Below are positions 10,951-33,845 of a DNA stretch of 64,000 nucleotides, piece by piece. A program made the translations under genes and the position numbers. Under the pieces are notes generated by a model that saw only the letters and a list, made by a program, of their open reading frames with translations, searched no databases and was not told the origin of the DNA. Source of the stretch: Diphasiastrum complanatum (lineage: Eukaryota > Streptophyta > Lycopodiopsida > Lycopodiales > Lycopodiaceae); NCBI GenBank assembly GCA_029204225.1, contig CM055098.1, positions 25,585,473 to 25,649,472 of the forward strand, given 5' to 3'. Numbering within the stretch: the first letter of the stretch is position 1; each line of letters starts with the position of its first letter.

Positions 10951-11856
10951 GTGGATGTTTTTCTTGGAGAGATTCATGAAAGTGTTGAGAGATTTTGTGC
11001 GTCAGAAGGCAAGGCCAAAGGGAAGCATGTCAGAGGGATGGTTAGTGCAAGAATCTCTATTTTATGTTACCGAAGTTTTGTTTCAAATAGATCCATCTGC
11101 TCCATGACTATGGCATGATGAGGAAAGCAATGAGGTGAAAGGTTAAAAATCTCAATTGTTTTAATTATAATCAACATGTGACAGTATCGAAAGTATAGTG
11201 CAATGTGGGCATATGGTCATCATCATCGCATTGAATCAATTGATATGAAATGATGAACTTATGACTGTGGTGTGATGGCATCCTTCCATCAAGAAAGTCG
11301 GAGTAGTGCTCAAGATCAAAGTCCAATTGGTGGAGAGCTTGAGTATGTAGGAACCATACAAGCCATATATAAGGTGTGTTTTGGTGAAATGGGTAAATAT
11401 TTGTTGTTTGACGTGAAATGGTTCAAAATCAACTATATAGGATCAAATGCAACTGTAAAAAAAGATCGTAGTGGATTTTTTGCTACCGATTCAACCAAGC
11501 CATTAAGCATGGACTTTTCAGACATATTGGTGTTGGCTCGTCATATTGAATAGGTGTGCATGAATTTCACATTTTTTTCTTTTTGTCAATTGTGATCAAT
11601 GTTATATTAATCATCTACACTACTTTTTCATTACATCTATTTATTGTAAATGAAAATGTGAGCATAGCAAATATCTATTCCTAACATTGCTAAATGTGCA
11701 GGTATTTTTTCAACCAGATTGACTAAACAAAGATTGGTGGTATGTTGTTCAAATTAAGCCACGCTCAAGACATGTATTCGAAAATGCATATGTTGAGAAT
11801 GAAATGGAAGATCTAAATTTGGACAACACAAGTATATCTGATGAAGATGTACATAT
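10951..11856 (+). pseudogene. En/Spm (CACTA) transposase C-terminal remnant, 5' part
   Basis: Three coding segments are separated by short intron-like gaps. The first reads ERFMKVLRDFVRQKARPKGS followed by SEGWLVQESLFYVTEVL, characteristic of the DUF4218 region of CACTA transposase proteins. The second (11272-11553) has YVGTIQAIYKVCF, then LLFDVKWFK and DILVLARHIE. The third (from 11701) has VFFQPD, a stop, then NKDWWYVVQIKPRSRHVF; together these match DUF4216. The stop after HIE looks like a CAG-to-TAG change at a former splice boundary. Stops and loss of the catalytic half make it dead. A copia element interrupts it at 11857 and the frame resumes at 17905. Confidence 0.8.
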
Positions 11857-12132
11857 AGTTAGAATTAAAGTTAGAATCACTGTGTTACTGTACTGTGGGT
11901 TCTATCAGTGGATAAGGATCAGTTGGCCTCGCCACGAGGCAAGTCGATGGGACACGCGTCCCGCCAACGGCAACCTGGGTCATGCATGGATTGCCTGAGT
12001 GAACAACTATATGTACAGTGTAATTTCATTTTGAGAAATATAGTTGCTATGTGAGCTTGCTGAGGAGAGTGATTTTCTGTCTGTGTTACTGTGTAGCATG
12101 ATCTGTGTTCCTGTGCAAAGAAAATTCTAAGT
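11857..12132 (+). repeat. 5' LTR of the 11857-17899 copia
   Basis: 276 bp, ending ...AATTCTAAGT directly before the primer site. The ends (AGTTAGAATT / AATTCTAAGT) look like mutated forms of a TG...CA terminus with an inverted TTAGAATT core. Confidence 0.93.
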
Positions 12133-12144
12133 TGGTATCAGAGC
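12133..12144 (+). promoter_or_regulatory. Primer-binding site (initiator Met-tRNA)
   Basis: TGGTATCAGAGC is complementary to the 3' end of plant initiator methionine tRNA and sits immediately after the 5' LTR, where it primes first-strand cDNA. Confidence 0.95.
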
Positions 12145-13445
12145 CGTACAGGGAGTGTACACAGTACAGTGTCGTCGTTGAAGAGAGCTTCGGGAGAATT
12201 GTCTTCTGAGAGTTCAGGGTTTTATGGTGGGGTGAAGACGGAAAGAGAAGCACTGGTGCACGGTTTCTAATTTATAGAGGCTTGCTAATCTTAGCAGAGG
12301 GATTATTAGTCTGTGCATAGCATCAGACAGGGAAAAATTTGGTGAAAAATTGACAATTTCGAAGCCAACTGAAAATTGAAACCGGACTTGGGGTTACGAT
12401 TTTTATACATAACTGGTGACTTCTTCGCTGTTTGTGCACCGTTTTGGATGCCGTAAGGACAGGAAGGAAGCTAATCACATTGTCAATGAGCCTTGGAGAG
12501 ATTCCGAGGTTTGTGTCAGAGATTTGTCTCCAGACAGTTAACCTAGCAGATTTGCGGTAAAAAGGTGAAAAAGCCACTTTGTCAAGTTGAGGTAAAATCA
12601 CCGTTTCTCCATGGAATTTCCTGACTGAACACTCTACAGTCATGGATTCAAAAGGGCGACCCTGCTCCAGGCCTCAAATCGTGTTCAAAACGATCTACAG
12701 GAGAGGTTGATCCAACATTTTTCAGGGAAGGAAGGCGCGGTCACAGACAGGGAAGTCGCGGGCTGTTCGCGCGCCCAACGCAACACTCAACATAGTGTAT
12801 CGAAGACCATAGCGTCTGCAAGAGTTTAGTTCGATGCCCAGATGAACTTTGAGCCTGTGGATGAGGTGTCAAATGAATCAACGGTCCAACATCTGTGATG
12901 GGAGGGAAATGTGAACCAGAAGATCTGGTTCAACCATTGGATGAGCTTTAAACAGGGTCCTGAAGAATTGAAGTGCATTCTGGCCTTCAACTTCATTAAA
13001 AATTTTCATACTGAAAGTTGAGTTGGGTCCCTTCACAAGTGAAGAGTGATGTTTCTTCAAAGTGAAGAAACAGTTCAAAAGCTAGAAAAGTCTCTATTTT
13101 TGGGTCCTTTGCCCGTTTTGACCCAAACGAAAGGCTATAACCTCCAAACCAAGGGCACCCGGACTGTACCTGCAAGTACGGTACAGCAAAATAGAGCGGT
13201 TGCAGTGGAGAAAGTGTTCGGAGTAAGCCAGAAGTAGTTTCACCATTCCACTGGGCGCGTTGTTGGGAGTTGACGACTAAGTGCATTTCGGAAGGCGACG
13301 CCGATTTGGCTTTCAAATTGGTAGAAAAGCGGCAAGTGGCCTGGTAAGAAAAAAAGTGCAGGTCATTATTTTCAACTTTTGACATCACTGTTGGCCTCGA
13401 CATACTGTTCTTAGCCTAAGGCAGGAGTTTTAAGCAGTTTTGCGA

Positions 13446-13713
13446 TGACAAACATGGGAGAGTCCATTTTGAGTGAAAGTAGCAAATTGGACGGGATTTC
13501 CAACTATGCAGTGTGGAAATTCAAAATGAAAAAATACTGATGGAGAAAGATGTGTGGGAAGTCATCATAGGTGATGAGAGAAGGCCGCCAAATGAAGCAG
13601 ACATCAAAGTGTTCAACAAAAAGATGAGGAAAGCTTTGACCTTCATTAACTTGTCAGTGAAGGATCACATCATTACCCACATTTGTGATGCTATTACACC
13701 CAGACAGGCATGA
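13446..13713 (+). pseudogene. Copia gag N-terminal part, frameshifted
   Basis: The start MTNMGESILSESSKLDGISN runs into AVWKFKM and a stop. The continuation ILMEKDVWEVIIGDERRPPN is in another frame from 13513, so one indel near 13540 breaks gag. A second lesion, TGA at 13711-13713, probably replaces the tryptophan codon of the usual A-W-D-x-L motif. The roughly 1.3-kb leader between the primer site and this start has no other gene. Gag would form the particle; here it cannot be made full length. Confidence 0.88.
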
Positions 13714-13716
13714 GAT

Positions 13717-15396
13717 GTGCTAAAGGAGCAGTTCGAGACGTCAAATCCAACAAGAATCATGTTTCTGAAGTCAAAGTTGAATAGTGCCCGCATGGAGCAA
13801 GGAGAGCACATTCAGACGTACATGATCAGAATCAAGACAATGAGAGATGAACTGCATTCTATTGGAGAGCGCATACGTGATGTGGAGCTGGTGCATAATG
13901 CATTATGCGGCATTACAGAACCCTATCAGATGTTTGTGAGCGGAATAGCATCAAGAGAAAGATTGCCAAGCTTTGACGAGCTCACAGGAATCTTGATGCA
14001 GGAAGAACAACGACGAGAAATGGTGAAAGATAGACGTCAAAATACTGATGATCAGGCACTTGCAACAGGCCAAAAACAGGGCAAGGGCAAGGGCAAGAAG
14101 AAGACTAAACAACAATTTGCCAAGTCTCAAGAGGATGAGGGATCTTCCAGCAAAACTAAAAAGAAAGGCAAGTGCTTCCATTGTGGTAAAAAGGGCCACT
14201 GGAAGAGTGAATGTCGCAAATTCCTAGCGGAACAAGGCAAGGGAAAACCAAAAGAAGCAGGTAACCTTGTCGATGAAGGTGAGATTGAAGACTCTAGCAT
14301 CTTCATATCTGCATTGTCATCTAATCAAGATGATCAAGCATGGTATATTGACTCAGGAGCCACAAGACACATGACAGGTAACAAGAACTGGTTTAGTAGT
14401 TTGAAGGCATTGAATAATGGGACATCTGTTTCACAAGCAAATGGTGAAGTGTGCATGATCAAGGGAATAGGCACAGCTTCAATCCAATTGCCTGATGGCA
14501 AAAGCAGGATGATCAGGGAAGTACTTTACGTACCAGGTTTGAAGAAAAATCTACGTTCTGTTGGAGTCATTACTGATCAAAATTTGAAAGTAGAATTCGC
14601 CCATGATCGTTGCTTTGTGAAGGATGCGAACCAAAAGCTCAAAGTTATTGCGAATGGAGTAAGAGAGCCCAATACAAAATTGTACAAGTTGAATGCCACA
14701 ATCAAGGGGCAACATGGACTTATATCATCCGTTCCTTCGCAAACTGAGTTGTGGCACAAGAGGCTTGGTCACTTGAACTTGGGAAGCCTCAGTTTGATGA
14801 GAAAATTGGAGATGGTAACAAGACTGCCTACAATAGAAGATCACTTGAAATCGATGTGTGAATCTTGTATATATGGGAAGCAGCATCGAGAGAAGTTCAA
14901 TAAAGGGGGTGTTGCAAGAGCAAAGAACATCCTGGATTTAATCCACACAGATTTATGCGGGCCTATGAGGACCATGTCCTTAGGAAAAGCCTTCTATTTC
15001 ATGACCTTTATTGATGATATGTCACGTAAGACGTGGATCTACTTCTTGAGGAAGAAATCAGATGCTTTTGATAACTTCAAGAGCTTCAAAAACTTGGTCG
15101 AAAATCAGACAGGTAAGAAGATCAAAGTCCTAAGATCAGATAGTGGAGGTGAGTATAAGTCTAATGACTTCAATGATCTTTGTGATCAATGTGGGATTAA
15201 AAGACAATTTACGCAAGCTCATACTCCTGCTCTCAATGGTGTAGCTGAGCACAAAAATCGTACGATTGTGGAAAGTGCCAGATCTATGCTAGCTGAGATG
15301 AAATTACCAAAAAAATTTTGGTCAGAAGCATGTAGCACGGCAGTCTATCTTCAAAATAGAAGTCCTACCATTTGCCATACCAAAAATTACACCTGA
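13717..15396 (+). pseudogene. Copia gag C-terminus, protease and integrase
   Basis: A 559-codon open stretch carries, in order: the gag C-terminus with a CCHC zinc knuckle (CFHCGKKGHWKSEC), the aspartic protease active site (WYIDSGATRHMTG), the integrase zinc-binding H-H-C-C region (HKRLGHLN ... CESCIYGKQH), and the integrase core with DLIHTDLCGP, VLRSDSGGEY and the glutamate in GVAEHKNR. The protease matures the polyprotein and the integrase inserts cDNA. Catalytic residues look intact. A frameshift near 15380 ends the frame and the next part continues one frame over. Confidence 0.92.
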
Positions 15397-15424
15397 GGAA
15401 GCATTCACAAAGAAAAAGCCAAAG

Positions 15425-16414
15425 GTGAACCACTTGCGAATCTTTGGATGTAAGGCCTTTGTACATATTCCTAAGGAAGAAAGACGTAAACTTGATGTAA
15501 AAGCTATCAAGTGCATATTCCTAGGATATGATGATCGCGTGAAGGGCTATAGATGTTTTGATCCAGTCGAAAACAAAATCCATATAAGCCGAGATGTTAT
15601 CTTTGATGAATCCAGGATGTATGAAGACGAAGATGCTGAGAAGATAGACACATCCAGTAGAAAAAATGGTATAGTAAGGATACCACCTGATGATGATCCA
15701 TTCATTGACCTTTTGAGTGATGAACATGAGGATACATCCCAAGATACTACTACTCAACCTCATGAAATAGGTTGGAGAGGTAGGGACAAACCTTTTGGTG
15801 CAAGAAGGATTGAAATTGCAGGTGATAAACGCAAGGAGAAGGATGTACCGTGGGATACATTTTCACCAGGAAGCCGATCACCTGACAGAAAGCTCCCTAA
15901 GTGGTTTGAGAGATTGATGGAGAGCCGCGATATAGATGACTTTCCAGGATCATCTAACCAGGGAGAGCTACAAAGATCAACAAGAGAGAAGATACTACCT
16001 GAAAGGTATGAAGCAAATTATGCTATGTTATCCAGTATTATTCAAAGCAAAGAACCTTCGACTTATGGTGAAGCGAAGGATGATGACATTTGGATCAAAG
16101 CCATGGGAGAGGAGATGGAGTCAATTGCTAAGCATAATACATGGGACTTAGTAGAACCACCAGTTGGCAAGAAACCCATTGGTTGCAAATGGGTATATAG
16201 AACTAAGTACCATGCAGATGGAAGCATAGCAAAGCACAAAGCAAGATTGGTAATCAAAGGGTACGCACAAAATAAAGGCATTGACTATGAGGAGACCTTT
16301 GCATGGGTGTGTAAGTGGAATACTCTACGTCTACTTATTGCTTTAGCTTCACATTTTGGTTGGCCTTTGCATCAGATGGATGTGAAATCTACTTTTCTAA
16401 ATGGTGAGTTATAA
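15425..16414 (+). pseudogene. Copia integrase C-terminus and RT N-terminus
   Basis: The frame continues the integrase tail (NHLRIFGCKAFVHIP), crosses the variable acidic linker, and enters reverse transcriptase (IGCKWVYRTKYHADGSIAKH, then ARLVIKGYAQ and HQMDVKSTFLNGEL). The first RT catalytic aspartate is in QMDVKSTF. In the usual FAPVxK motif the proline is replaced (FAWVCK). An in-frame TAA at 16412-16414 interrupts the L-E-E-x-x-MxQPEGF motif, whose remainder follows in the next frame. Confidence 0.92.
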
Positions 16415-16420
16415 GAAGAA

Positions 16421-17570
16421 GTGTTCATGGATCAACCTGAAGGCTTTGTAACGAAAGGACAGGAAAATAAAGTATGTCGCTTGAAGAAAGCGCTTTATGG
16501 TCTTAAACAAGCACCACGTGCGTGGTATAGCAGGATTGATGCCTACTTTCATTCAAAGGGGATGGTAAGAACACATTCTGATCCAAATCTTTATGTCTTA
16601 TGCTTTGATGGTATGGTTGCTTTGACTTGCTCTTTATGTTGATGACTTGATTATTACGGGAAATAATCAAGAGATGATAGACATGATCAAGAAAGACCTC
16701 ATGGAACAATTTGAGATGACGGATCTCAATCTGATGCATTACTGCCTTGGAGTAGAAGTGTGGCAAAAAGGATATGAAGTGGGTTTAACACAGGTGAAAT
16801 ATGTCAAAGAGTTGCTGCACAGGTTTAGGTTGCAGGATTGCAAACCAGTAAACACTCCTATTGAACCAGGTAAAAAGCTTTCTAAGCTTGATGAATCACA
16901 GTCATTTGATGCTACGCTAGGGAGCTTGATTCACCTTACCACAACTAGACCAGATATATGCTATGCTGTTGGCATTGTAAGTCAGTCTATGGCAGCACCT
17001 ATAGAAACACATTGGAAAGCAGCTAAACGCATTTTGCGTTATGTGAAAGGCACTTCAGAGTATGGCTTGATTTACAAGAAGCATGATGGTTTACCTGAGT
17101 TGTGTGGCTATGTGGATGCGGATTTGGGTGGTGACTATTATGCTCATAGATCCACCATAGGATATATATTCCAGTTTTGTGGTAATTGCTTTTCCTGGTC
17201 TAGTAAAAAGCAAAGTACAATTGCTCTTTCCACCACAGAAGCAGAGTATAAGGCAATGTGTAGTGCTGCACAAGAAGCTATATGGTTGAGACAAATCTTG
17301 AAAAAAATTGGCATAATGCAGAAAAATCCCATGACTTTACATAGTGACAGTCAGAGTGGCATTCAGCTAGCAAAGAATCCAGTGTTCCATGCGAGAACTA
17401 AACACATTGAGATTCAATATGACTTCATACGTGAGAGGCTGCTGAGTCATGAAATTCATATTGTTCATTGTAGCACAGAAGAACAACTAGCTGATATTTT
17501 CACTAAGCCACTTATTGGAGAAAAGTTTGATAAATTTAGATCAAAACTTTTTGTATTTAAAGTTTGTTGA
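16421..17570 (+). pseudogene. Copia RT C-terminus and RNase H
   Basis: The first part (to about 16640) has MDQPEGFVTKG and KKALYGLKQAPRAWY. A frameshift follows, exactly around the catalytic ALYVDDLIITG, which can be read across the break. From 16647 the frame carries the RT thumb, then RNase H with GYVDADLGGDY, STTEAEYKAM, HSDSQSGIQLAKNP and ADIFTKPL, ending in a normal stop. The DNA polymerase and RNase H motifs survive but could not be made as one protein. Confidence 0.92.
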
Positions 17571-17623
17571 CTTTAAAGCTATGTATATGACTGTATAAAA
17601 AGTGACTCTACTTTAAGAGAGAG

Positions 17624-17899
17624 AGTTAGAATTAAAGCTAGAATCACTGTGTTACTGTACTGTGGGTCTTATCAGTGGATAAGGATCAGTTGGCCTCGCC
17701 ATGTGGCAAGTCGACGGGACACGCGTCCCGCCAACGGCAACCTGAGTCATGCATGGGTTGCCTGAGTGAACAACTATATGTACAGTGTAATTTCATTTTG
17801 AGAAATACAGTTGCTATGTGAGCTTGCTGAGGAGAGTGATTTTCTGTCTGTGTTACTGTGTAGCATGATCTGTGTTCCTGTGCAAAGCAAATTCTAAGT
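17624..17899 (+). repeat. 3' LTR of the 11857-17899 copia
   Basis: 276 bp, the same length as the 5' LTR, preceded by the purine-rich tract TTTAAGAGAGAG (the likely polypurine primer). Confidence 0.93.
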
Positions 17900-18112
17900 C
17901 ATATACCTTCGAGTTTTATAAATATTGAAAACCCGAGAATTGATTCTCATGATTCCGGCAACTCAGATGATGAAGAGGACAACAATTATTCTTTGCATGA
18001 GGACAATATTGAGAGAGGTTTTGATTTCGATAGTGATGATGAAAATAATCTTAGCGGAGATGAGTTGCAAGATGTATTGGCTGATGAATTTGAATCTTGC
18101 GATGATGAATAA
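17900..18112 (+). pseudogene. CACTA transposase remnant, 3' part
   Basis: After the copia element and its CATAT duplication, the DUF4216-type frame resumes as PSSFINIENPRIDSHDSGNS. It runs through a strongly acidic tail (DDEEDNN, DSDDENNLSGDELQD) to a stop at 18110-18112. Acidic tails are usual in these transposon proteins. The frame is open across the excision point, so the insertion hit an already host-like or decaying transposon copy without other local damage. Confidence 0.75.
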
Positions 18113-18309
18113 AGTTTGTACATGTCACAAATAATTTTGTCATAAAATGATCCATTGTGTCAATATATATTGTTTTCAAATTAAAATTATTATATTTTTC
18201 TACGATGTTGCATTTCTAAAGTTTCATTTCAAACGCATCTCGCAATCACTTAGAATTAGAAAAATCTATCAATATTAATAGATGTGTTAACTAATTAAAA
18301 GATATATGT
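18113..18309. other. CACTA 3' flank
   Basis: AT-rich sequence after the transposase stop. A CACTA terminal repeat was not found, so the 3' end of that transposon is undefined. Confidence 0.35.
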
Positions 18310-19053
18310 GCTGATTTTTGATTTTTCAGCACTCCAATCCAATTTTCTGCTCACTAGGATCAAACTCACTCTCGTAGGCTCTTATGTGTCCTTGTCTCAT
18401 TGAGATGGAACTTCAGAATTCTCTGCAAGAGTTCTTGGCCACTAGAACAAAAACTTTTGGTGTCTGTGAGGGTTCTGATTTTCCTGTCTTTTTCTCACTG
18501 GGAACCCTTGCACTGGCACTTACATTGGGAACTAATTCTCGCAAGCTTCTCTGTGCCCTGGTCTCACTGAATTGGAACTTCAGAGAGCTCTACGAGAGTT
18601 CTGATGGAAATCTGAATTTTTTTGGTTTTTTACAAGGGTTTTTTGAATTTTTTTGGCTTTTTCTCTGATTTTTACATTTTGCTTGAAACTAACTCTCACA
18701 GGCTTCTATGCAGATCTGGGACAGTACCCTAGAGCTGCTGTCAGTCGTGCAAGAGCTAACTCTCACTGGTTTTGGAGAAAACAAAATCTGATGAGAATTT
18801 TGGCTCATTTTCCCTCCAAAATACAGATTGGTGTGTTTTTTGGGTGTTTTCAAGCTTTGGTTTGAATGTCATGCCCTTAGAGGCTGTTCAGGGCCTCCTC
18901 TACCCTCTACCACCTCCTCTGCTAGCTGGGAACAGGCCAAACACAACAAAATACAAAAAAACTAACTATCTCTACTCAAAAATCCACCTAAAACACTAAA
19001 AAACAAGAAACAACTAAAAAGGCAGCTATACTAGTTAGAGAGAACCTATCCAC
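18310..19053 (-). other. Untranslated leader of a minus-strand Ty3-type element
   Basis: It follows the primer site of the LTR at 19068-19861 (minus strand). It contains several short repeats of the type GAGAGTT(A/C)..., GAACTCTxG and TCAGTGAGACxAGG, but no coding domain. Similar wording occurs at about 62870-63130, suggesting a shared leader family. Confidence 0.45.
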
Positions 19054-19066
19054 GGCAACGGCGCCA
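19054..19066 (-). promoter_or_regulatory. Ty3-type primer-binding site
   Basis: On the minus strand this reads TGGCGCCGTTGCC, a primer site found in many plant Ty3/gypsy (Tat/Athila-type) elements. It lies one base after the LTR end. Confidence 0.85.
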
Positions 19067-19067
19067 C

Positions 19068-19861
19068 TGTAGGGATGTAGATATGGTCGGTGAGCAGCCC
19101 TTCCGCTTGTCAAAAAGGGTTAGATCGCTAGGATAGTTATCTAACTATGCAAAGATGCTACTTTTAATATTCCACTACTTTCTCCCTTAACTCTACTCAC
19201 CACTAACGCTACCCTCCACTAACTCTACTCCATTAAACTAGCATTCATTATGATTTGTAGTGAAAAGAGAGAGAGAGAGAATTAGAAGGAGAGAAGGTAG
19301 AGTGAGAGTGGAGGTTAGCTCACTTTCTCATTTTACTTGCTAAAGGAAAAACTTTAACTATAGAAAACAAGAAGAGCATGAACTGGAAAGCAAGAGCAAT
19401 AGCAAGCATTGAATAGCAAATGAAGATGCTTCTCTTCCAAAAATGGTAGAGTTTTCTCCTTCTCATTAAGATGCAAATATGGTACAAGAGGTGCCTTTTT
19501 ATCAGTGGGGAAGGCCCTTGCCCCAAAATCCTATTGGCTACTTCTAGAAATATGTACACTAATCTTGTCCATTCATTTTGGACCCAACTTAAGGGTCTTA
19601 AAAAAGTACATTGAACTTCACATGATTCATGTGAGTCTCAAGTTGGACCCAGCTTGGAAAGTTTTTCTCTAAGTTCCTAAACTTGACTTTGTGGCCTCAA
19701 ATGTTATTTTATTCCAAAAAAGCTCAAGTCTTTTATTCTATTTACGCTCAACTTGCGTGCTCATTGGGCCATGGGCTTATACACGCAGGATGCCATGCCC
19801 TCACAACATTTTTTATTAGCCGATATTATTTATTCACAATATGTTGGGAATACCCCCAACA
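19068..19861 (-). repeat. Ty3-type LTR (794 bp), minus strand
   Basis: Minus-strand start TGTTGGGGGTATTCCCAACA and end ...CATCCCTACA, followed by the primer site. A TATA-like element (GATAAAAAGG) lies near 19493-19504, where U3 promoters are expected. The same LTR start, with the same upstream sequence, recurs on the plus strand at 63875. No second LTR for this copy lies in the window. Confidence 0.8.
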
Positions 19862-19975
19862 GGACCCACAACCTGAAGTAGTGTCGGTCCCTCGACACTC
19901 TACGGGTTTAGTACAAGGCTTTCTTGGCCTGCCTCTGGTTGGCGGTTTTCTTGAGTGATGCTCCTATGATCATGC
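19862..19975 (-). pseudogene. Tail of a Ty3 gag-like module next to the LTR
   Basis: On the minus strand the sequence CGGGCC-like AGGCCAAGAAAGCCTTGTAC and then a hairpin (19881-19898) precede the LTR start. It is the inverted counterpart of 63790-63874, where it follows a gag-like frame. It is non-functional here. Confidence 0.6.
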
Positions 19976-20450
19976 CCTTCCATCCTTTGTGTGTGGTTGT
20001 GGATAGTAGAGTGGATTAGCTTTCCTAGAGTGAGTTAGATTTTATTTCTTGTTTGTGGATTGATGTAGGAATCAGCATTCTGGTAAACTCAATAGACTGT
20101 GTTTGTGATGTAATTCTTGCATATCCCCTTACAGCTTTGTTTTTGATATTCTTGGGATGTCCAAGAATCAGAAAACTGATCGGTTTCTTGATTCTTGGAT
20201 GTCTAAAATGCTATAGATTAGCTCCTTGTTTTCTTGTTTTGTTTTCTGTTAATGTTGTAGATTAATTGGAGTTTCAATAGTTGTTCCCTGGTTGTTTTTA
20301 GAGTAGGTAGCTGTAGGAACTGTTGAACGTTCATTTGGGCTACATGTTGATCTATAAATGAATGTTCACAGCTTGCATTTCTGATACAGTGTGAGTACTT
20401 TCAAGAGTGAATGACCTTAAGTTGTCCTCTGACAGGCATGACAAACATAC
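19976..20450 (+). repeat. Ty3-family leader or LTR segment
   Basis: No protein is encoded. The sequence is recognisably related to 56820-57340 (shared GAAATCAGCATTCxxGTAAACT, TTTCTTGATTCTTGGA and GGAACTGT words in the same order), so it is a second copy of a non-coding part of that Ty3 family. Confidence 0.6.
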
Positions 20451-20829
20451 TACAACGTTGAAATCAATCCACTATGTCTGGTTTTGGGCAATGTAATAAC
20501 AAGAAACATCCAAAAATTGTCCAAGAAGGCTGATAACAGGCAGAACCAACCTTGAAACTGTTCTGAAACAAGAAGAAAGAACCAGAACAAGAAAGAAAGA
20601 AAAAAAGCCAACATATTATGAAGAGTCAGAATCTGTAAACATTTGGCCCTGTTGCCGCTTGAGCACATCCACATCTTTACTACATACCTGCTGCAACGTT
20701 CTTCTCAACCAGATCCATTCCAAAATGCTATACCTATCTAGATCAGTCAAACCGACTTGCATCTCTACAAAACTACGCTCTTGCACATCCTAACTTTTCC
20801 GGATCTATCAACAACGTGCTTATTTCAAA
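20451..20829. other. Unassigned DNA within the Ty3 fragments
   Basis: No recognisable protein, LTR end or primer site. It probably belongs to the same decayed element as its flanks. Confidence 0.35.
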
Positions 20830-21190
20830 ACTGGACTGAGTCTTTTATGCAAATCTCAACCGAGTCCTTCTTGAATGCCTTCTGGACCGAGCCTCTTGAA
20901 CGCCATCTCGATCGAGCCCTCCATAAGCCCTCGTGACCGAGTAGCAAACTGGTCCCATCTTGACCGAGTCAGAGCTCACAATCTCAACTGAAAGGTCTCC
21001 CCTCACATCTCAATTGACGAGTCGCCAAATGCTCATCTCTCGACCGACTCGCAAACCCTACAAAATCTCGAACGAATCAAATTTTAAAAACTCGACCAAA
21101 TCGAATTTTGAAATCTCGACCGCATCGAATTTTAAAATCTCGACAGAATCGGATTTTCAAATCTTGCCCGAGTCACAGTTTTGTCACCAT
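20830..21190. repeat. Minisatellite of CTCGACCGAGTC-like units
   Basis: About 14 copies of a core near TCTCGACCGAGTC recur every 24-28 bases. The right part (about 21060-21180) is a regular 24-bp array of the form AAATCTCGACCGAATCGAATTTT, which reads as an 8-residue repeat in each frame (for example FKISTESN). The core is itself nearly palindromic (TCGACCGA). Confidence 0.8.
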
Positions 21191-21790
21191 ATCGACCGGA
21201 AGCTTCCATCAGAGTCTAGTACCTACCAAGAAACCAAAGATGAAACCATCAATGGCAGATACAAGTGATAAAATAAAGAAGAAAATGAGAAACGGGAGAT
21301 GCACTCAGGCATACAAGTTGTGAAGCTGTTGGGAGCTCTCCAATTTTGAGAATGTCAACCACGTGCAGCAATAAGACATTCTGACTATATTGCAACAATT
21401 TGCGAAAGTAGTTTTTGATAGAGACTGGCAACAATAAGCACTTGGTTTTATGAAAGCATACGAAGATCTACTCTTTTCCAAGTGATGATCGAAAATGCCA
21501 ATGCAAAGCGGAGCAATATCATCCAATATGAGTTGCAGTGGGTTCTGCAACACATTAGGGGTGGGATGATGTTGGCTGATTCTGACGAATCCCCAAGATA
21601 CTTGACCAGAGCAAATCAAGAGCACCTCTCACCTTAGACTAAGGAGGTCTCTGAGAAGACGAGACTAACAAAGACTGCGAGCCGAGTATGAGAGCCGAGG
21701 AATGCTAGTTAGTCTTGTCAAGTAAAACTGTGCAAGCTTCATGGTGAATCCCAGAAGATGGAATGACCATATAGGAACTAGTATTTCTAG
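21191..21790 (+). pseudogene. Ty3-family fragment related to 56085-56560
   Basis: From about 21250 the sequence matches 56085-56560 over several hundred bases, including ATAAGCACxTGGxTTTACGAAAGC-like wording, GCAGTGGGTxCT, ATTAGGGGTGG and GGAGGTCTC. There is no long open frame: stops are frequent. It is a dead copy of the gag-to-leader part of that Ty3 family. Confidence 0.65.
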
Positions 21791-21883
21791 GCAACCAACC
21801 CTTGGTTGGCATACCTAATGATTAGATAAATTAGAGATGAGTACGTAGAACTAGAGCTTACATGGCACTTGAACATGAGACAC

Positions 21884-33845
<11,962 letters not shown>

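Larger units (their letters stand above)
11857..17899 (+). mobile_element. Copia LTR retrotransposon inserted in the CACTA remnant
   Basis: This is a complete but coding-decayed Ty1/copia element: two 276-bp LTRs, an initiator-Met primer site, gag-pol in the order gag, protease, integrase, reverse transcriptase, RNase H, and a purine tract before the 3' LTR. It is flanked by the 5-bp duplication CATAT (11852-11856 and 17900-17904). Removing the element and one CATAT rejoins the host transposase frame, which proves it is a later insertion. The LTRs differ by about ten bases by eye (roughly 96% identical), so it is of moderate age. Confidence 0.95.

Noticed and set aside
13951-14199. Minus-strand frame rich in Leu and Phe
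   Set aside because: It is the shadow of the Lys-rich gag tail on the plus strand.
20830-21190. A CRISPR-like array
   Set aside because: The units are a degenerate tandem minisatellite without distinct spacers, and the window is plant nuclear DNA.
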